64,000 bases of DNA, from positions 124,001 to 188,000 of the forward strand of contig JAOTOM010005049.1 of the NCBI GenBank assembly GCA_034440615.1. Direction: 5' to 3'. This document shows positions 45,441-57,149 of the stretch, one piece after another (the stretch's first letter is position 1; each line of letters opens with the position of its first letter). Below the pieces are notes generated by a model that was not told where the DNA came from, did not search any database, and saw only the letters and a program-made list of their open reading frames with translations. This stretch comes from Ashinkailepas kermadecensis (taxonomy: Eukaryota > Arthropoda > Thecostraca > Neolepadidae). The position numbers and the translations under genes are program-made.

Positions 45441-46240
45441 CGTCTGTGTCGGCTGTCGGCTGTCGTTTTCTGAGCCATTGATTTCGGTGGCAGTTATGGG
45501 CGCATTTCGGCTCTGATTTGGTACTTTCTTTGACTAATCACACGGCAGCCGTAATCACAGGCTGCCGGGACTTAATTAGCAACGGCCGAGTCAAGGTATT
45601 AGCCATGCTTTATGGCCTTTTCCACGATACTGCCGATGGCCATGACCGCTGCGAAAGACACGGCTGTCAGACCAGGCTTCCCGGCGACGTCACGGACGCG
45701 ACTGTGGGAGCTCCCGGGGGCCGCCGACACGGTGGTAGTCCCGCCGTGTGTTCAAATCCGCTGCGCATCAAGTTTCTTCCTTCGGTCATCTACTCGAAGT
45801 GCCAAGACAGCAAATAAACACGACCGCTGGGTGCATTCACGTCATCACGCATGACGACAACTCTGCAGGTCTCGAGGGACTAGAAACTATCACTGCACCA
45901 TCACCCGGTCTGGATCTCACCATGTCTCCACTGAGAGTCCTTAATCGTCCCTCAGCGGCATTGACACTACCGCTCCTGAGGGGCTGTCTGGACGGAAGCC
46001 AGCGCCGTCCAGCCCCTCGGTGCTGCTGCCAATCCTGGCGCACGTTCGCGATAACGCTGAACTACCGCGGCGCCCTGCTCGTGGTAAATGTGCGGCTGAC
46101 GTGCTACCAGATCCGACGCTCTTTGTGGCTCGATGGCCGACAAACAAAGCGAGTTGCGCGTCATTTGCAGCGGAACATTGCGACGCGGCAGTGCTACGTG
46201 CTACGGCAGTGCTACTGCGCTACGTGCACAGTGCCGGCCT
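45441..46240. other. Unique DNA
   Basis: A plus-strand frame open from 45,748 runs into the next array. Its unique N-terminal 165 codons show no recognisable domain, and opposing frames are equally open. Confidence 0.4.
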
Positions 46241-46246
46241 TCCCCA

Positions 46247-46752
46247 CATCCAGTGCGGCGCGGGTGAATCTTACACTGATCGAGCTCCACACCCCGGACA
46301 TGTCGTTACCCAGTGTGGCGCGGGTGAACTTCACGCTGATCGAGCTCCACACCCCGGCCATGTCGTTACCCAGTGTGGCGCGGGTGAACTTCACGCTGAT
46401 CGAGCTCCACACCCCGGCCATGTCGTTACCCAGTGTGGCGCGGGTGAACTTCACGCTGATCGAGCTCCACACCCCGGCCATGTCGTTACCCAGTGTGGCG
46501 CGGGTGAACTTCACGCTGATCGAGCTCCACACCCCGGTCATGTCGTTACCCAGTGTGGCGCGGGTGAACTTCACGCTGATCGAGCTCCACACCCCGGCCA
46601 TGTCGTTACCCAGTGTGGCGCGGGTGAACTTCACGCTGATCGAGCTCCACACCCCGGCCATGTCGTTACCCAGTGTGGCGCGGGTGAACTTCACGCTGAT
46701 CGAGCTCCACACCCCGGTCATGTCGTTATCCAGTGCGGCGCGGGTGAACTTC
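46247..46752. repeat. 60-bp minisatellite, 8.4 copies
   Basis: The unit contains TGTCGTTACCCAGTGTGGCG, CGGGTGAACTTCACGCTGAT and CGAGCTCCACACCCCGGCCA. It is highly homogeneous; the main variant is CCGGTCA. Being a multiple of three, it reads as a 20-residue repeat (SVARVNFTLIELHTPAMSLP) on plus and another on minus. Confidence 0.95.
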
Positions 46753-46754
46753 TT

Positions 46755-47228
46755 GTGTGGGAAACGTAGATAATTGCTTCGGAAAGGTTAACAATTTGAA
46801 ATCTAATATTTGGCAAAATATCACACCGGATATCTTGAATACCACACTGGATATCTGGCAGCCACATGGGTTTAATACAACGAAGAATGGCTCTTAGATG
46901 CTCCTGGGTTTTAGACATGGCGTGTAAAGAAAATATACGACCTTCAATATACCAGGAGGTGCTGAGTTGACATCAAAAGTATCGGTAAAGATTATACTTT
47001 ATTACTCAACGTTTCGGCCAGGGGCCATCGTCAGGAGTCGTGCAGCCACATGGGTGCACACATGCACACGTTTTGCATAGTTATACTCACAGAACGTCAC
47101 GATCTAGACCCATCCATAAGCATGGCGCGTGAGTGTTCACTCGACTCCATGTCCACACTCTGTTTCCTGTAGTTGTTGAGGTCGTTGCACAATACATGCT
47201 TCGATTACTAAGAAGAATGTTTGTCAAT
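46755..47228 (-). mobile_element. Possible Penelope-like element terminal remnant
   Basis: The DNA around the hammerhead motif has no reverse transcriptase reading that I can find, so at most a terminal repeat fragment is present. Its ends are not defined. Confidence 0.3.
47004..47040 (-). ncRNA. Hammerhead ribozyme candidate, Penelope type
   Basis: On the minus strand the order is: ACTC (stem I 5' strand), CTGACGA (the invariant CUGANGA core), T, GGCC-CCT-GGCC (4-bp stem II and loop), GAAA, C, GTT, GAGT (stem I 3' strand, pairing with ACTC). The GAAAC/GU pairing would be a minimal 2-bp stem III before a UU cleavage site. Such tiny stem III hammerheads are known from terminal repeats of Penelope-like retroelements. 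The extra U before stem II is a deviation. AATAAAG follows directly. Confidence 0.5.
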
Positions 47229-47231
47229 AAG

Positions 47232-47735
47232 TGGCCGCCTCCAGTTCCCTGGGACAGGAGTGCTGCAGCTCAGCAGTCGCCGCCTCCAGTTCCCTGGGAC
47301 AGGAGTGCCGTAGCTCAGCAGCGGCTGTCTTCAGTTCCCTGGGACAGGAGTGCCGCAGCTCAGCAGCGGCCGTCTTCAGTTCCCTGGGACAGGAGTGCCG
47401 CAGCTCAGCAGCGGCTGTCTTCAGTTCCCTGGGACAGGAGTGCCGCAGCTCAGCAGCGGCCGTCTTCAGTTCCCTGGGACAGGAGTGCCGCAGCTCAGCA
47501 GCGGCCGTCTTCAGTTCCCTGGGACAGGAGTGCCGCAGCTCAGCAGCGGCCGTCTTCAGTTCCCTGGAACAGGAGTGCCGCAGCTTAGCAGTGGCCGCCT
47601 CCAGTTCCCTGGGACAGGAGTGTCACAGCTCAGCAATGACCGCCTCCAGTTCCCTGGAACAGGAGTGCCGCAGCTTAGCAGTGGCCGCCTCCAGTTCCCT
47701 GGGACAGGAGTGCCGCAGCCCAGCAGTGCGTCTCT
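47232..47735. repeat. 45-bp minisatellite, 11 copies
   Basis: The unit contains CAGTTCCCTGGGACAGGAG and TGCCGCAGCTCAGCAGCGG. Being a multiple of three, it reads as a 15-residue cycle (FSSLGQECRSSAAAV). Confidence 0.95.
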
Positions 47736-47739
47736 TCGC

Positions 47740-48525
47740 ATGACGCATCGCAGGTCCTTGGGGCCTTCCCGAAGCGCCTTAATTGTGTGACTGTGCAGTG
47801 GGTAGGATGGGCTGGAGGCATCCCGCCGCACCCGTGAGAGCGTGGAAGTCTGTCACTCTGCAGGCGCACATCCAAGGGTGTGTTCAGATAGGGGCGGACA
47901 GGAATGTCAGTCAATGTTGAGAGCATCCGGCCCACACCTTGGAAATTGGCATGGGAAAACAAAACTTTTCTCCCGTTTTGGGATGCCATCCCCTCAAATG
48001 TCGGTGCGATTCTACTTCGGTTCGTTTGATGGCCGAGCTAGCTGTAGGACGTCCCATATCGTAAGGAGTGTGGCCTGGTCCTCAGAGTCGTGCCATTTCT
48101 TCTTCTGTGTTGCTGATGGCTTATTGGCCAGCCAACCTGGTGGGGAAAGCGACTGTACATTGTAATCGTTCTCCGGGCAATTCGTCATCGCGGATGACTC
48201 GAACGTTGGCATGCCCCACTGCGACACTACCGGTCACCTGCGTGGTGGACTTGGACGTTGGACGCTTCGTTGGCAGTGCGCAGTGAACGCTGCTGAGTCA
48301 CCCTGCGCCGCTCGACCCGATACTCCTGACACTCACCTGGAAACGGTGGAATGTGGACGGTGTGGACAGCGGAAGTAGCACCGGCCTTTGAAACGACAAT
48401 GCCGGCCCCGACATAACACGAAATATGAAGAACGTCGTCCTGGATATCACAAAACGAATGACCTGTGTGCAATTAACTGAAAAATGTAGTCAACCTCGCA
48501 TTTCTTAGGCACGAAGATCCCTCCC
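47740..48525. other. Unique DNA
   Basis: No gene, RNA or array is recognised. Confidence 0.4.
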
Positions 48526-48534
48526 CATAGCCCT

Positions 48535-48825
48535 TTCGGCAGCAGTATGGCGCCATATAGCGGGGCCCCAGCAGTATGGCGCCGTGTAGCGGAGTCCTGG
48601 CGGTAAGGCGCTGAATGGTGGGGCCCCGGCAGTATGGTGCCGAGTGCCGGGGCCCCAGCAGTATGGCGCCGTGTAGTAGGACCCCGGCAGTATGGCGCTG
48701 AGTGGCGGGGCTCCAGCAGTATGGCGCCGTGTGGAAGGACCCCGGCAGTATGGCGCTGTGTAGCGGGCCCCGGCAGTATGGCGCCGTGTAGTGGGCCCCG
48801 GCAGTATGGTGCCGGTAGTGTCACG
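48535..48825. repeat. 29-bp minisatellite, about 10 copies
   Basis: The unit contains CCGGCAGTATGGCGCCGTG and TAGCGGGGCC, with length variants of one to three bases. Confidence 0.95.
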
Positions 48826-48879
48826 CCGCCAGCCGATCAACCGTGTCATAAGTCTTCGTTAGCGGGCTGCATGTCGATT

Positions 48880-50560
48880 TGTTTTCAGGGCCGGGCACGT
48901 GCGGTTGGCGTGAGTCGGCGAGGCGGCCGCGCCCGCATGATAACCACTCCAGAGCGGCGCGGCCGGCGCCGGTGAATACCAATGGCGCGCTGACCGCCGC
49001 CGCCTCCCCGTCCCCCCTGGCGCCGCAGCGGCGACGGGCGACACAAGACACGGCCGACGGCTGCCGCGGCGCGAATTGTCGCCAAACGTATGGGCGCACT
49101 CGCGTGCCAAGCCGACCGCCACGAGTCTCGCCAAGCAAAACGTTCACGGCCCATTCATTGGGAGGCGGCGGTAGGGTTAAATAGGTGTCGGTGGCCGCAC
49201 GTGTGTGGAGGTGACGAGCGCGAGGCAGGCCTGACCACTGACCGAGGCTTGGCCTACACGCTGGACGGTGGGGAGACACGACAGCGGCCATGTCGTCATC
49301 CTGCGGCACGCGCATTCATGGACCGCTACATTCCCCAGTCTGTTGTGTCTGAATCCGGAGCATCGGTGGCGGCAGTCCATCTGCGGCTGGGAACATGCCG
49401 TCAGTGCCATCTCGTGACACAGATAACAACTATCATGCTAGCCGCGGGCGAATGCTCGTGTCGTCTTCGCATTGTCGCCCGCGGCGACGGCGGAGACGGA
49501 GACGGAGACGGAGACGACACGCCGTCGGCCAACCATTGCAGCGCCGGCGACGCGACCGGCCGAGCACGACAGCTGACCTCGTCCAGAGAACGGACGTGCT
49601 TTTTCCGCAACAGATTAGCGGCATTTAGCGACTTTACATGCGCATCGAGTACCTATTGTCCGATGCGGCGGCGTTTTTGCGCCTGCGAGGTGACATTTTC
49701 GGCGCGTCGCCGCGCGCTGTTCGTCCAAGGTGCAGTCGTCCGGCGGCGGGCGCGCGCCGGACATCTTGCACAGCAGTCGGCGACAAGCCGACACCGAACA
49801 CAGAGCATCAGGCCAGCTTCCGACTGCGGCCGCCAGGGGCAGCACCTGCGCGCTGACGGCGGCCGGCGCTATTTGGTGTAGCTAACAAGGCGGTCAGCTG
49901 TTGGTTGTCCAGCCGAGCGTTCCCGGTATCGTTGGCGCGCGGACGGTGATCGGAAGACGATCACGCGTCGACAGCTGACGCGTGTGACGCCGGCGTGCCA
50001 GTACACGGCCAGATCTCTGAACCGATGGCGCGGCGAGGCTCCAGCCGGTAATTGCCGCCACCTGGCTGGGAGATCGCCGGACACGGGGAGGCTTTCAGCG
50101 GACGCGCCGCTTCCGCTGTCGCCGTGGAAAGCGAACATTTTTACCGCCCATTGTTTGGCGACGCTCGCCTCCTCGGTTTCACTCGACGCAGAAACCCGAA
50201 ACGCCCTGTTGCGGGCGTTGTATTCTGCGGGTTGATTCTATTTGCCTTCGGTGACACGGAGGGTGCATATCTTTTGTACATTATTTCCCGGCAAGTCGGC
50301 CACAGCGGCCATAAATAACCAAGCTTTCCAATTACCACGAGTGCGGCTAATCCTTTTACGCCCCTTCGTCGGGCGGACGCCTCGCGACGCCCCGGTTGTG
50401 TATCGAACGACATTAATCCCGTTATGAGCAATTACCGGTTTCCGTTCGCGGTGACCGGGACGTTGTCGGACTGAGAGCCGACGACCGGCGGGGCCAGCCC
50501 GCGAAACTCAACTGCTTCGGGCGAACCGGCAGCGGCCGGGCGGCCGGGCAGCGCGTGACG
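48880..50560. promoter_or_regulatory. Long CpG-rich region with AT-rich motif islands
   Basis: About 1.7 kb of CpG-dense DNA interspersed with ATTA, CATAAA and CATTGTTTGG words (for example CCATAAATAACC near 50,309 and GACATTAATCCC near 50,410), plus a (GGAGAC)n run at 49,489-49,514. This pattern is common in promoters or enhancers of developmental genes. Open frames here are mutually overlapping and Arg/Ala-rich, and none is convincing. Confidence 0.35.
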
Positions 50561-50768
50561 ATTGCCCGTCGGATCAGAAGTACACCATGCGGATGACGCC
50601 GCCAGGGCAGCGAGTGGGGAGGGGCGATGCAGGTGTGTGATTCGGTGACGTCAGAATGTGTAGCGGACAGCTGTCGGGCATGGCAGGACGGCGACCGTTG
50701 GCCGTCGGGTCAGCGATAACGCCGCAACGCCACCGGCCGGTCTGCGCCGTCCACCGGCAGAACGGACG

Positions 50769-50811
50769 AGCCGCGAGCCGCGAGCCGCGAGCCGCGAGCC
50801 GCGAGCCGCGA
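50769..50811. repeat. 7-bp repeat GAGCCGC, about 6 copies
   Basis: A perfect tandem run. It is followed by TCACTGTGCTGCC-type 13-15 bp repeats at 50,885-50,942. Confidence 0.9.
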
Positions 50812-50944
50812 CTGACCTCACGCTGTGGGGAGCGGCTGACCGCAAGGCCAGTCAGAAGTCGCCCACATTCGGGGCCGCGCTGCCTCACTGTGCTGCCTCA
50901 CTGTGCTGTCTCACTGTGCTTCCTCACTGCTTCCTCACTGTGTC

Positions 50945-51845
50945 GCCGAAGGGTGTCCGTGGGCCGCGATGGGCCATGCGACACCGCACGGTGAACTGCT
51001 CCTGCTTCAATGGGCCCTGCGATAGCGCAAGGTGAACTTCTGCCGCCGCCACCCTGCTCCGAGGGACCAGCGACCAGCCGAAAACATACCGCTAGCTATG
51101 TCCAACATATGTACATAAGAGCATTAGTTGACTCGTCCGCCCGGCCAGCTGCTCGCTCGGTGGGAAATCTGGCTCTGGAAGCCGGCAGCTGACTGTCAGC
51201 TGCTGCCGCGGCTCCGGACTGGTTGTGGCGCTGCGTGCTGCGTGCTGTTGCGGGTGGGTGACTGGAACCCGTTGAGGCGCCACGCAGCGTCAGGCTTCAG
51301 TCACTCGGGAATAAACTGAGTAAACTGGAAAAAAAAACGTTAGGGCCCACTGGGCCACACCTTTCACTGTCCATGCCAGTCAAACCGAACTCGTAAAATG
51401 TCTCTTCTTATGTCCGATCGATGGTTGATTGAGTTAGTAGCTTCTAGCATGGGAACACTCCCATTTAATCCCGTTCATTCCATGCGGATAATCATTGGCT
51501 TGTGCGATCATCCGCTGTCTCACTTTCCCACGCGATAAAAAAATTAATTATCGATACCCCACGGTCGCTTCGTGCATTAGGTCAAGGGAGCCGGTGCACG
51601 TAACAGCGCGTCTGGTTATTTGGTTATTGTTTGGCTGGTTATTACCCACACTGCGTCTGTGGTGGCTGGTTATTACCCAGACTCGGTCTGTGATGGCAAT
51701 CATTCAGGTTGATCGACGTGGATTTTTTGGCCGGGCGTGCGGTCCTCCGACAAATCCGGCTCGATGGCGGCGAGCTCGTGACAAACAAAGGAGCCCAGCG
51801 CAGGGATATACCACTGGCTTCTCGTCTCGACATATCAGCTCAGGT
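50945..51845. other. Unique DNA
   Basis: TGGCTGGTTATTACCCA occurs twice near 51,631-51,679. No gene is recognised. Confidence 0.4.
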
Positions 51846-51851
51846 ATACTG

Positions 51852-51966
51852 GGTGCCTGGCTGGCCAGTCAAATCAACCCAGGTACACCAGGTGACCGGC
51901 TTGTCCATAAAATCAGTCCAGGTGCACTGGGTGACCGGCTTGTCCGTCAAATCAGACCAGGTACAC
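51852..51966. repeat. 39-bp repeat, 3 copies
   Basis: The unit contains GTGACCGGCTTGTCC and AAATCAGTCCAGGT at 39-bp spacing. It directly abuts the CT tract. Confidence 0.9.
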
Positions 51967-51968
51967 AT

Positions 51969-52088
<120 letters not shown>

Positions 52089-52244
52089 CCTCGACAAAAA
52101 CGCTGGCTGTGCACCTGACTTTGTGCTGGGCCGACTTCTGAGCTAGAGACCCGAGCTCAGCTGCTAAACCCGAGCGTCCATTAACATGGCCAACGCCGTG
52201 TTTTCGTGTCACATCGCCTGTGACATGTCGAGCAGAAGGTCCGA

Positions 52245-52405
52245 TGTCACAGCGACATTATAGCATCATACGGGGACGAGTAGCGTCACCGCTGGCAGAC
52301 GGCTCGATGTCACAGCGACATCATCACATCATACAGGGACGAGTAGCGCCACCACTGGCAGATGGCCTGATGTCACAGCGACATCATCACATCATACGGA
52401 GGACG
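52245..52405. repeat. About 63-bp repeat, 3 copies
   Basis: The unit contains GATGTCACAGCGACATCAT, CACATCATACGGGGACGAG and TAGCGTCACCGCTGGCAGA. Confidence 0.9.
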
Positions 52406-52409
52406 AGCA

Positions 52410-53080
52410 GTGCCGCCACTCGCAGCTATCCTCTCCAAATACAGTAACAGGCAGTCCAAGTTCAGAATTTCAGATTGTAAACCAATTTCTGGTGACTACG
52501 ATATGTTCCATGGCCGGAGCGTAGCTAGGGTGATCTCTGGAGGAAATATAATGTGAGATGTGCGAGTGGTGGCGTCTGGCAGCTCTGTCAATGGGAAAGG
52601 GAGGAAAATCGGTCTCATGGAGAAAATTCCCCAAAATGCCTATGTGGATGATACTACCACCTACTGTACCTTGCGATGTTTTACTTGCAACGGTGTTTCA
52701 CAAATGAACAAGAATGCATTAATGTGCATAAATAAAAAATGCATGCACGTTAATGCACTACCATTTTTAAAGTAGCGAAATTATATCACCTTAATTAAAT
52801 CATGCTTTAATGTTCGAGGTACGAATTCGTCATTTAAAAACAGCATCCAGTCACCCCTTTTCGTACGATGATCGGTGCCTTCTGCACGGCTGATAGCCGG
52901 CGTGTCGTGGTAGCCTGATGACCAGTGCCTTCTGCACGGCTAGATAGTGAAAATGTGCATGCGAACGTGCGTGTAACAGCACTGAACGCTATCTGTCGCA
53001 GCATCGTTGACTGCCATGCATGAAAATCGAGGGAAAAGTGTAGCTGCGTTGTCCTCCAAGTGACACGGAGAGCCCAGCTT
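52410..53080. other. AT-rich unique DNA with inverted repeat
   Basis: Arms TGCATTAATGTGCA (52,715-52,728) and TGCACGTTAATGCA (52,744-52,757) pair with one mismatch over 14 bp, with a 15-nt A-rich loop. GATNNCCAGTGCCTTCTGCACGGCT-like text occurs twice near 52,868 and 52,917. No gene is recognised. Confidence 0.5.
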
Positions 53081-53087
53081 ACACTCC

Positions 53088-53200
53088 ACCGGTCCACACC
53101 TGGTCCACGCCGTGGGGCTTCACCGGTCCACACCTGGTCCACATCGGGGGCTCCACCGGTCCACACCTGGTCCACATCGGGGGGCTCCACCGGTTCACAC
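53088..53200. repeat. 33-35 bp repeat, about 3.5 copies
   Basis: The unit contains CACCGGTCCACACCTGGTCC and ACATCGGGGGCTC. Confidence 0.9.
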
Positions 53201-53840
53201 CGGGTCCGCGCGCCACCTCACAAAGGCCTTGGCGCGCCGTTTTTGTCTCGCTGGCAGTGCGCTGACGGATGATGACGCGTCGCCGCCGGCGGACCGCCAT
53301 CGGCTGGTGACGTCAGCCGACCCAACTTGCCACTCAGTGGCCCATTGACAGCTCCATTCGTGGCGCGTAAAAACGGCGCCGCCTGCCACGACCGACAGCA
53401 GGTCCGCCCCCCCCCCCCCCTCTAGTCGCACGTGACCGGGAAGGCACGAGATTTATCGACATGGGCGGGCGAGCGATGGGAGCCAGGCATGGGCTTCGCC
53501 ACCATTTGGGTCGATGAAGAAAGGTCCACTCAATATTTGTTTAAGTGAACATTGCGCCCGTGGAGAGATTTCCTTGCTTGTAAAGAAATTGACCTTTCAA
53601 AAGCTATGGCCCTTTTAACCATCTTTCACCCATGTAAGCATATGTCAATCATTTAACCGATAACCGCCTTGATTGCGGCGTGCCGTTGTTACTCCTCGTT
53701 CGAACCTTCAATTACAACAGTAATTATTGTAGCGGAGCTCATGAAGCCGTGCTAATAGTCGTCATTACTCGCCTTTGGGTCCCACATAGCGATTGTCGCG
53801 ATTTTATGGTAGCCATGCGCACCATGAGTCAATTCCAAAC
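53201..53840. other. CpG-rich then AT-rich unique DNA
   Basis: 53,200-53,440 is CpG-rich, with GGTGACGTCAGC near 53,307 and a poly-C tract near 53,410. The rest is AT-rich. No gene is recognised. Confidence 0.4.
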
Positions 53841-53844
53841 GCCC

Positions 53845-54125
53845 GCATCCGACTGCGACACGTGTGACAAGTGTGTGCGGCTCTTGTACAGTACAGTACA
53901 GTGCAGGGTGTGGGTGCACGGCACACGTGGCACATCCGACTGCGACACGTGTGACAAGTGTGTGCGGCTCTTGTACAGTGCAGTACAGTGCAGGGTGTGG
54001 GTGCACGGCACGTGGCACATCCGACTGCGACACGTGTGACAAGTGTGTGCGGCTCTTGTACAGTACAGTACAGTGCAGGGTGTGGGTGCACGGCACACGT
54101 GGCACGGCACACGTGGCTCGACACA
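53845..54125. repeat. 85-88 bp repeat, 3 copies
   Basis: The unit contains CATCCGACTGCGACACGTGT, GACAAGTGTGTGCGGCTCTT and a GTACAGTACAGTGCAGG run. The last unit ends in short GGCACACGTGGC repeats. Confidence 0.95.
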
Positions 54126-54710
54126 CGTGGCCATTCTCAACATATCCAGTCTGTGTTTGAATGCCTGCATTGGTTATATGGAGTGCAAGTAATGGCGTGG
54201 GAGAAACTGCATCATCAGTTCGGTGAGCAATCATCCCGCATTTATAGTGATGTCAAAGCCAATTTCAGTTGCATTATTCCCATGCACCACCATAAAAGTG
54301 TACCATTGCAGTAATGCATCATCGGTGTTGCTTTGGTAATGGCAGTGGTGGTGCCGCCTCTCTATGGCCATCGCATGGACAGACACAGGCGATAACCCTG
54401 GCGCTGGCTATTCTCATGGCTCCGAGAACCAGCGCGAGGATTATTTCGGGAGGAAACTGGAACGACACGTGGCTTCCCCCGAGTTCGTGACGTCTCTGTT
54501 CTCCCTACACACGCAACGCTGCACCGGCTCCGCAGCAGCGCCCGCCGCCCTCCGCCCCCGCCCCCGCCCCTCTTCACTCGTTGGTCGCGCGGCTCCGGGA
54601 AGCGACTGCATCTCAGTCCTTGAAGTCATTTGGCCAGTTGCATGTACTCTGAGACGAACGGCGCCTCTGTGGGGGCGTCCGACTCTGCACCGGAAGCCGG
54701 CAGATGTGCA
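54126..54710. other. Unique DNA, GC-rich right half
   Basis: No gene or RNA is recognised. 54,520-54,600 is C-rich (CCGCCC). Confidence 0.4.
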
Positions 54711-54714
54711 GACA

Positions 54715-54955
54715 CAGACAAACGGCACGACACCCACAGACGGCGAACGCAGACACAGACGGCGAATACAGACACAAAGAAACGAACGATACCCACAGAC
54801 GCCGGACACAGACACACAGCAACGACACGACACCCACAGACACAAAGAAACGAACGATACCCACAGACGCCGGACACAGACACACAGCAACGACACGACA
54901 TCCACAGACCATGAGCACAGACACCTAGGACGGACACAGACACAGACGGCGAACA
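54715..54955. repeat. Composite ACAGAC-rich repeat
   Basis: The module GACACAAAGAAACGAACGAT followed by ACCCACAGACGCCGGACACA recurs with spacing of about 68 bp among ACAGACGGCGAAC words. It leads into the next array. Confidence 0.85.
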
Positions 54956-54984
54956 CAGCCAGTCACAGATAACGCGGCACCCAC

Positions 54985-55872
54985 AGATGGCGCACACAAG
55001 TCCTGACAAACGCCACAGATGGCGGACACAGGCACTGACAAACACAACGGATGGCGGACACAGGTCCTGACAAACGCCACAGATGGCGGACACAGGCACT
55101 GACAAACGCCACAGATGGCGGACACAGGCACTGACAAACACAACGGATGGCGGACACAGGCACTGACAAACACAACGGATGGCGGACACAGGTCCTGAAA
55201 AACGCCACAGATGGCGGACACAGGCACTGACAAACGCCACAGATGGCGGACACAGGCACTGACAAACACAACGGATGGCGGACACAGGCACTGACAAACG
55301 CCACAGATGGCGGACACAGGTCCTGACAAACGCCACAGATGGCGGACACAGGCACTGACAAACGCCACAGATGGCGGACACAGGCACTGACAAACACAAC
55401 GGATGGCGGACACAGGCACTGACAAACACAACGGATGGCGGACACAGGTCCTGAAAAACGCCACAGATGGCGGACACAGGCACTGACAAACGCCACGGAT
55501 GGCGGACACAGGCACTGACAAACACAACGGATGGCGGACACAGGCACTGACAAACGCCACAGATGGCGGACACAGGTCCTGACAAACGCCACAGATGGCG
55601 GACACAGGCACTGACAAACGCCACAGATGGCGGACACAGGCACTGACAAACGCCACGGATGGCGGACACAGGCACTGACAAACACAACGGATGGCGGACA
55701 CAGGCACTGACAAACGCCACGGATGGCGGACACAGGCACTGACAAACACAACGGATGGCGGACACAGGCACTGACAAACGCAACGGATGGCGGACACAGG
55801 CACTGACAAACACAACGGATGGCGGACACAGGCACTGACAAACACAACGGATGGCGGACACAGATACTGGCA
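54985..55872. repeat. 32-bp minisatellite, about 27 copies
   Basis: The unit is ATGGCGGACACAGGCACTGA plus CAAACGCCACAG. Variants are AGGTCCTGA for AGGCACTGA and ACACAACGG for ACGCCACAG. The 32-bp period makes all minus frames cycle through Cys/Val-rich peptides, up to 449 codons open, which is not a gene. Confidence 0.98.
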
Positions 55873-55874
55873 TG

Positions 55875-56264
55875 CACAGACGGCTATCGGCAGTAATTGG
55901 ACCCAATGCGAGACTAAATCTAGCTTTTGTAAAACATAAAATTGCCATTGTTTCCCCTCTTATTGTCTCCCGCATCCGCCGTTTGAAAAGAAAACAAATC
56001 TGTATTTTGCTTTCAAGAAAATGTTGTTATTGATACCAAATCTCGAATCATTTTTGTAAAATTCATCCATTCGCCAGCGACATCTCAAAGGGGCCGAATA
56101 TGCCCTCTCTCTCTTAACAACAGAATGATTATGTATGCCTTGCACTATATGGTTAAACCTCCACCGAGATATAAACATTTTTGTTTCGGACACCACCGAT
56201 GATGTGGTCCAGAAACTCGAGGTTCCCTCTCGCTAGGCTGTCACAACCACGTCAGCCTCCTATC
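55875..56264. other. AT-rich unique spacer
   Basis: Nothing recognised. Confidence 0.5.
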
Positions 56265-56352
56265 CCCAACTACCCCACCTACCCACGTACCCTACCTACC
56301 CCACCTACCCAACTACCCCACCTACCCCACCCACCCCACCTACCCCGCCCAC
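56265..56352. repeat. CCCCACCTAC-type short repeat
   Basis: A C/A/T-only strand of degenerate 5-10 bp words (CCTACC, CCCACC). Confidence 0.85.
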
Positions 56353-56559
56353 CCGCTCACTGGACGGCGAAATGAAAGCAGGCGAGTCGCTGCTGGCACG
56401 ACCGGCAGAGGATTGTCACCCAGCCGACCCGCTGCTAAGACGATCCAGTCGCATCTCGCGCGCATATGCTGACTTATCTCACCACTCTAGTCATCGCGAC
56501 ATAAATCCACATACCGTTCTGGCCCGCTGCAGCCGCCGAAGAGGACGTGCCAAATGACG

Positions 56560-57130
56560 GCGAGCTGGCGACCGGCTGTCGGTCATACCGCTGCACCGCC
56601 AAACGAGCTGGCGACCGGCTGTCGGTCATACCACTGCACCGCCAAACGAGCTGACGACCGGTTGTCAGCCACACCGCTGCACCGCCAAACGAGCTGGCGA
56701 CCGGCTGTCAGTCACACCGCTGCACCGCCAAACGAGCTGGCGACCGGCTGTCAGCCACACCGCTGCACCGCCAAACGAGCTGGCGACCGGCTGTCGGCTA
56801 TACCGCTGCACAGCCAAACGAGCTGGCGACCGGCTGTCGGTCATACCGCTGCACCGCCAAACGAGCTGGCGACCGGCTGTCAGTTATACCGCTGTACCGC
56901 CAAACGAGCTGGCGACCGGCTGTCGGTTATACCGCTGCACCGCCAAACGAGCTGGCGACCGGCTGTCAGTCATACCGCTGCACCGCCAAACGAGCTGGCG
57001 ACCGGCTGTCAGTCACACCGCTGCACCGCCAAACGAGCTGGCGACCGGCTGTCAGTCATACCGCTGCACCGCCAAACGAGCTGGCGACCGGCTGTCAGTC
57101 ACACCGCTGCACCGCCAAACGAGCTGGCGC
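56560..57130. repeat. 43-bp minisatellite, about 13 copies
   Basis: The unit contains CCGCTGCACCGCCAAACGAG and CTGGCGACCGGCTGTCAGTC. The main variants are CATA/CACA and TCGG/TCAG. Confidence 0.98.
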
Positions 57131-57149
57131 GCCGCACGGTGACGCCAGC

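Noticed and set aside
45748..46773. 341-codon plus-strand open frame
   Set aside because: The second half is the 60-bp array. The first half has no recognisable domain and overlaps open frames on the other strand.
54626..55975. 449-codon minus-strand Cys/Val-rich open frame
   Set aside because: It follows a 32-bp array in which all three frames cycle through the same peptide. There is no signal peptide, domain or unique exon.
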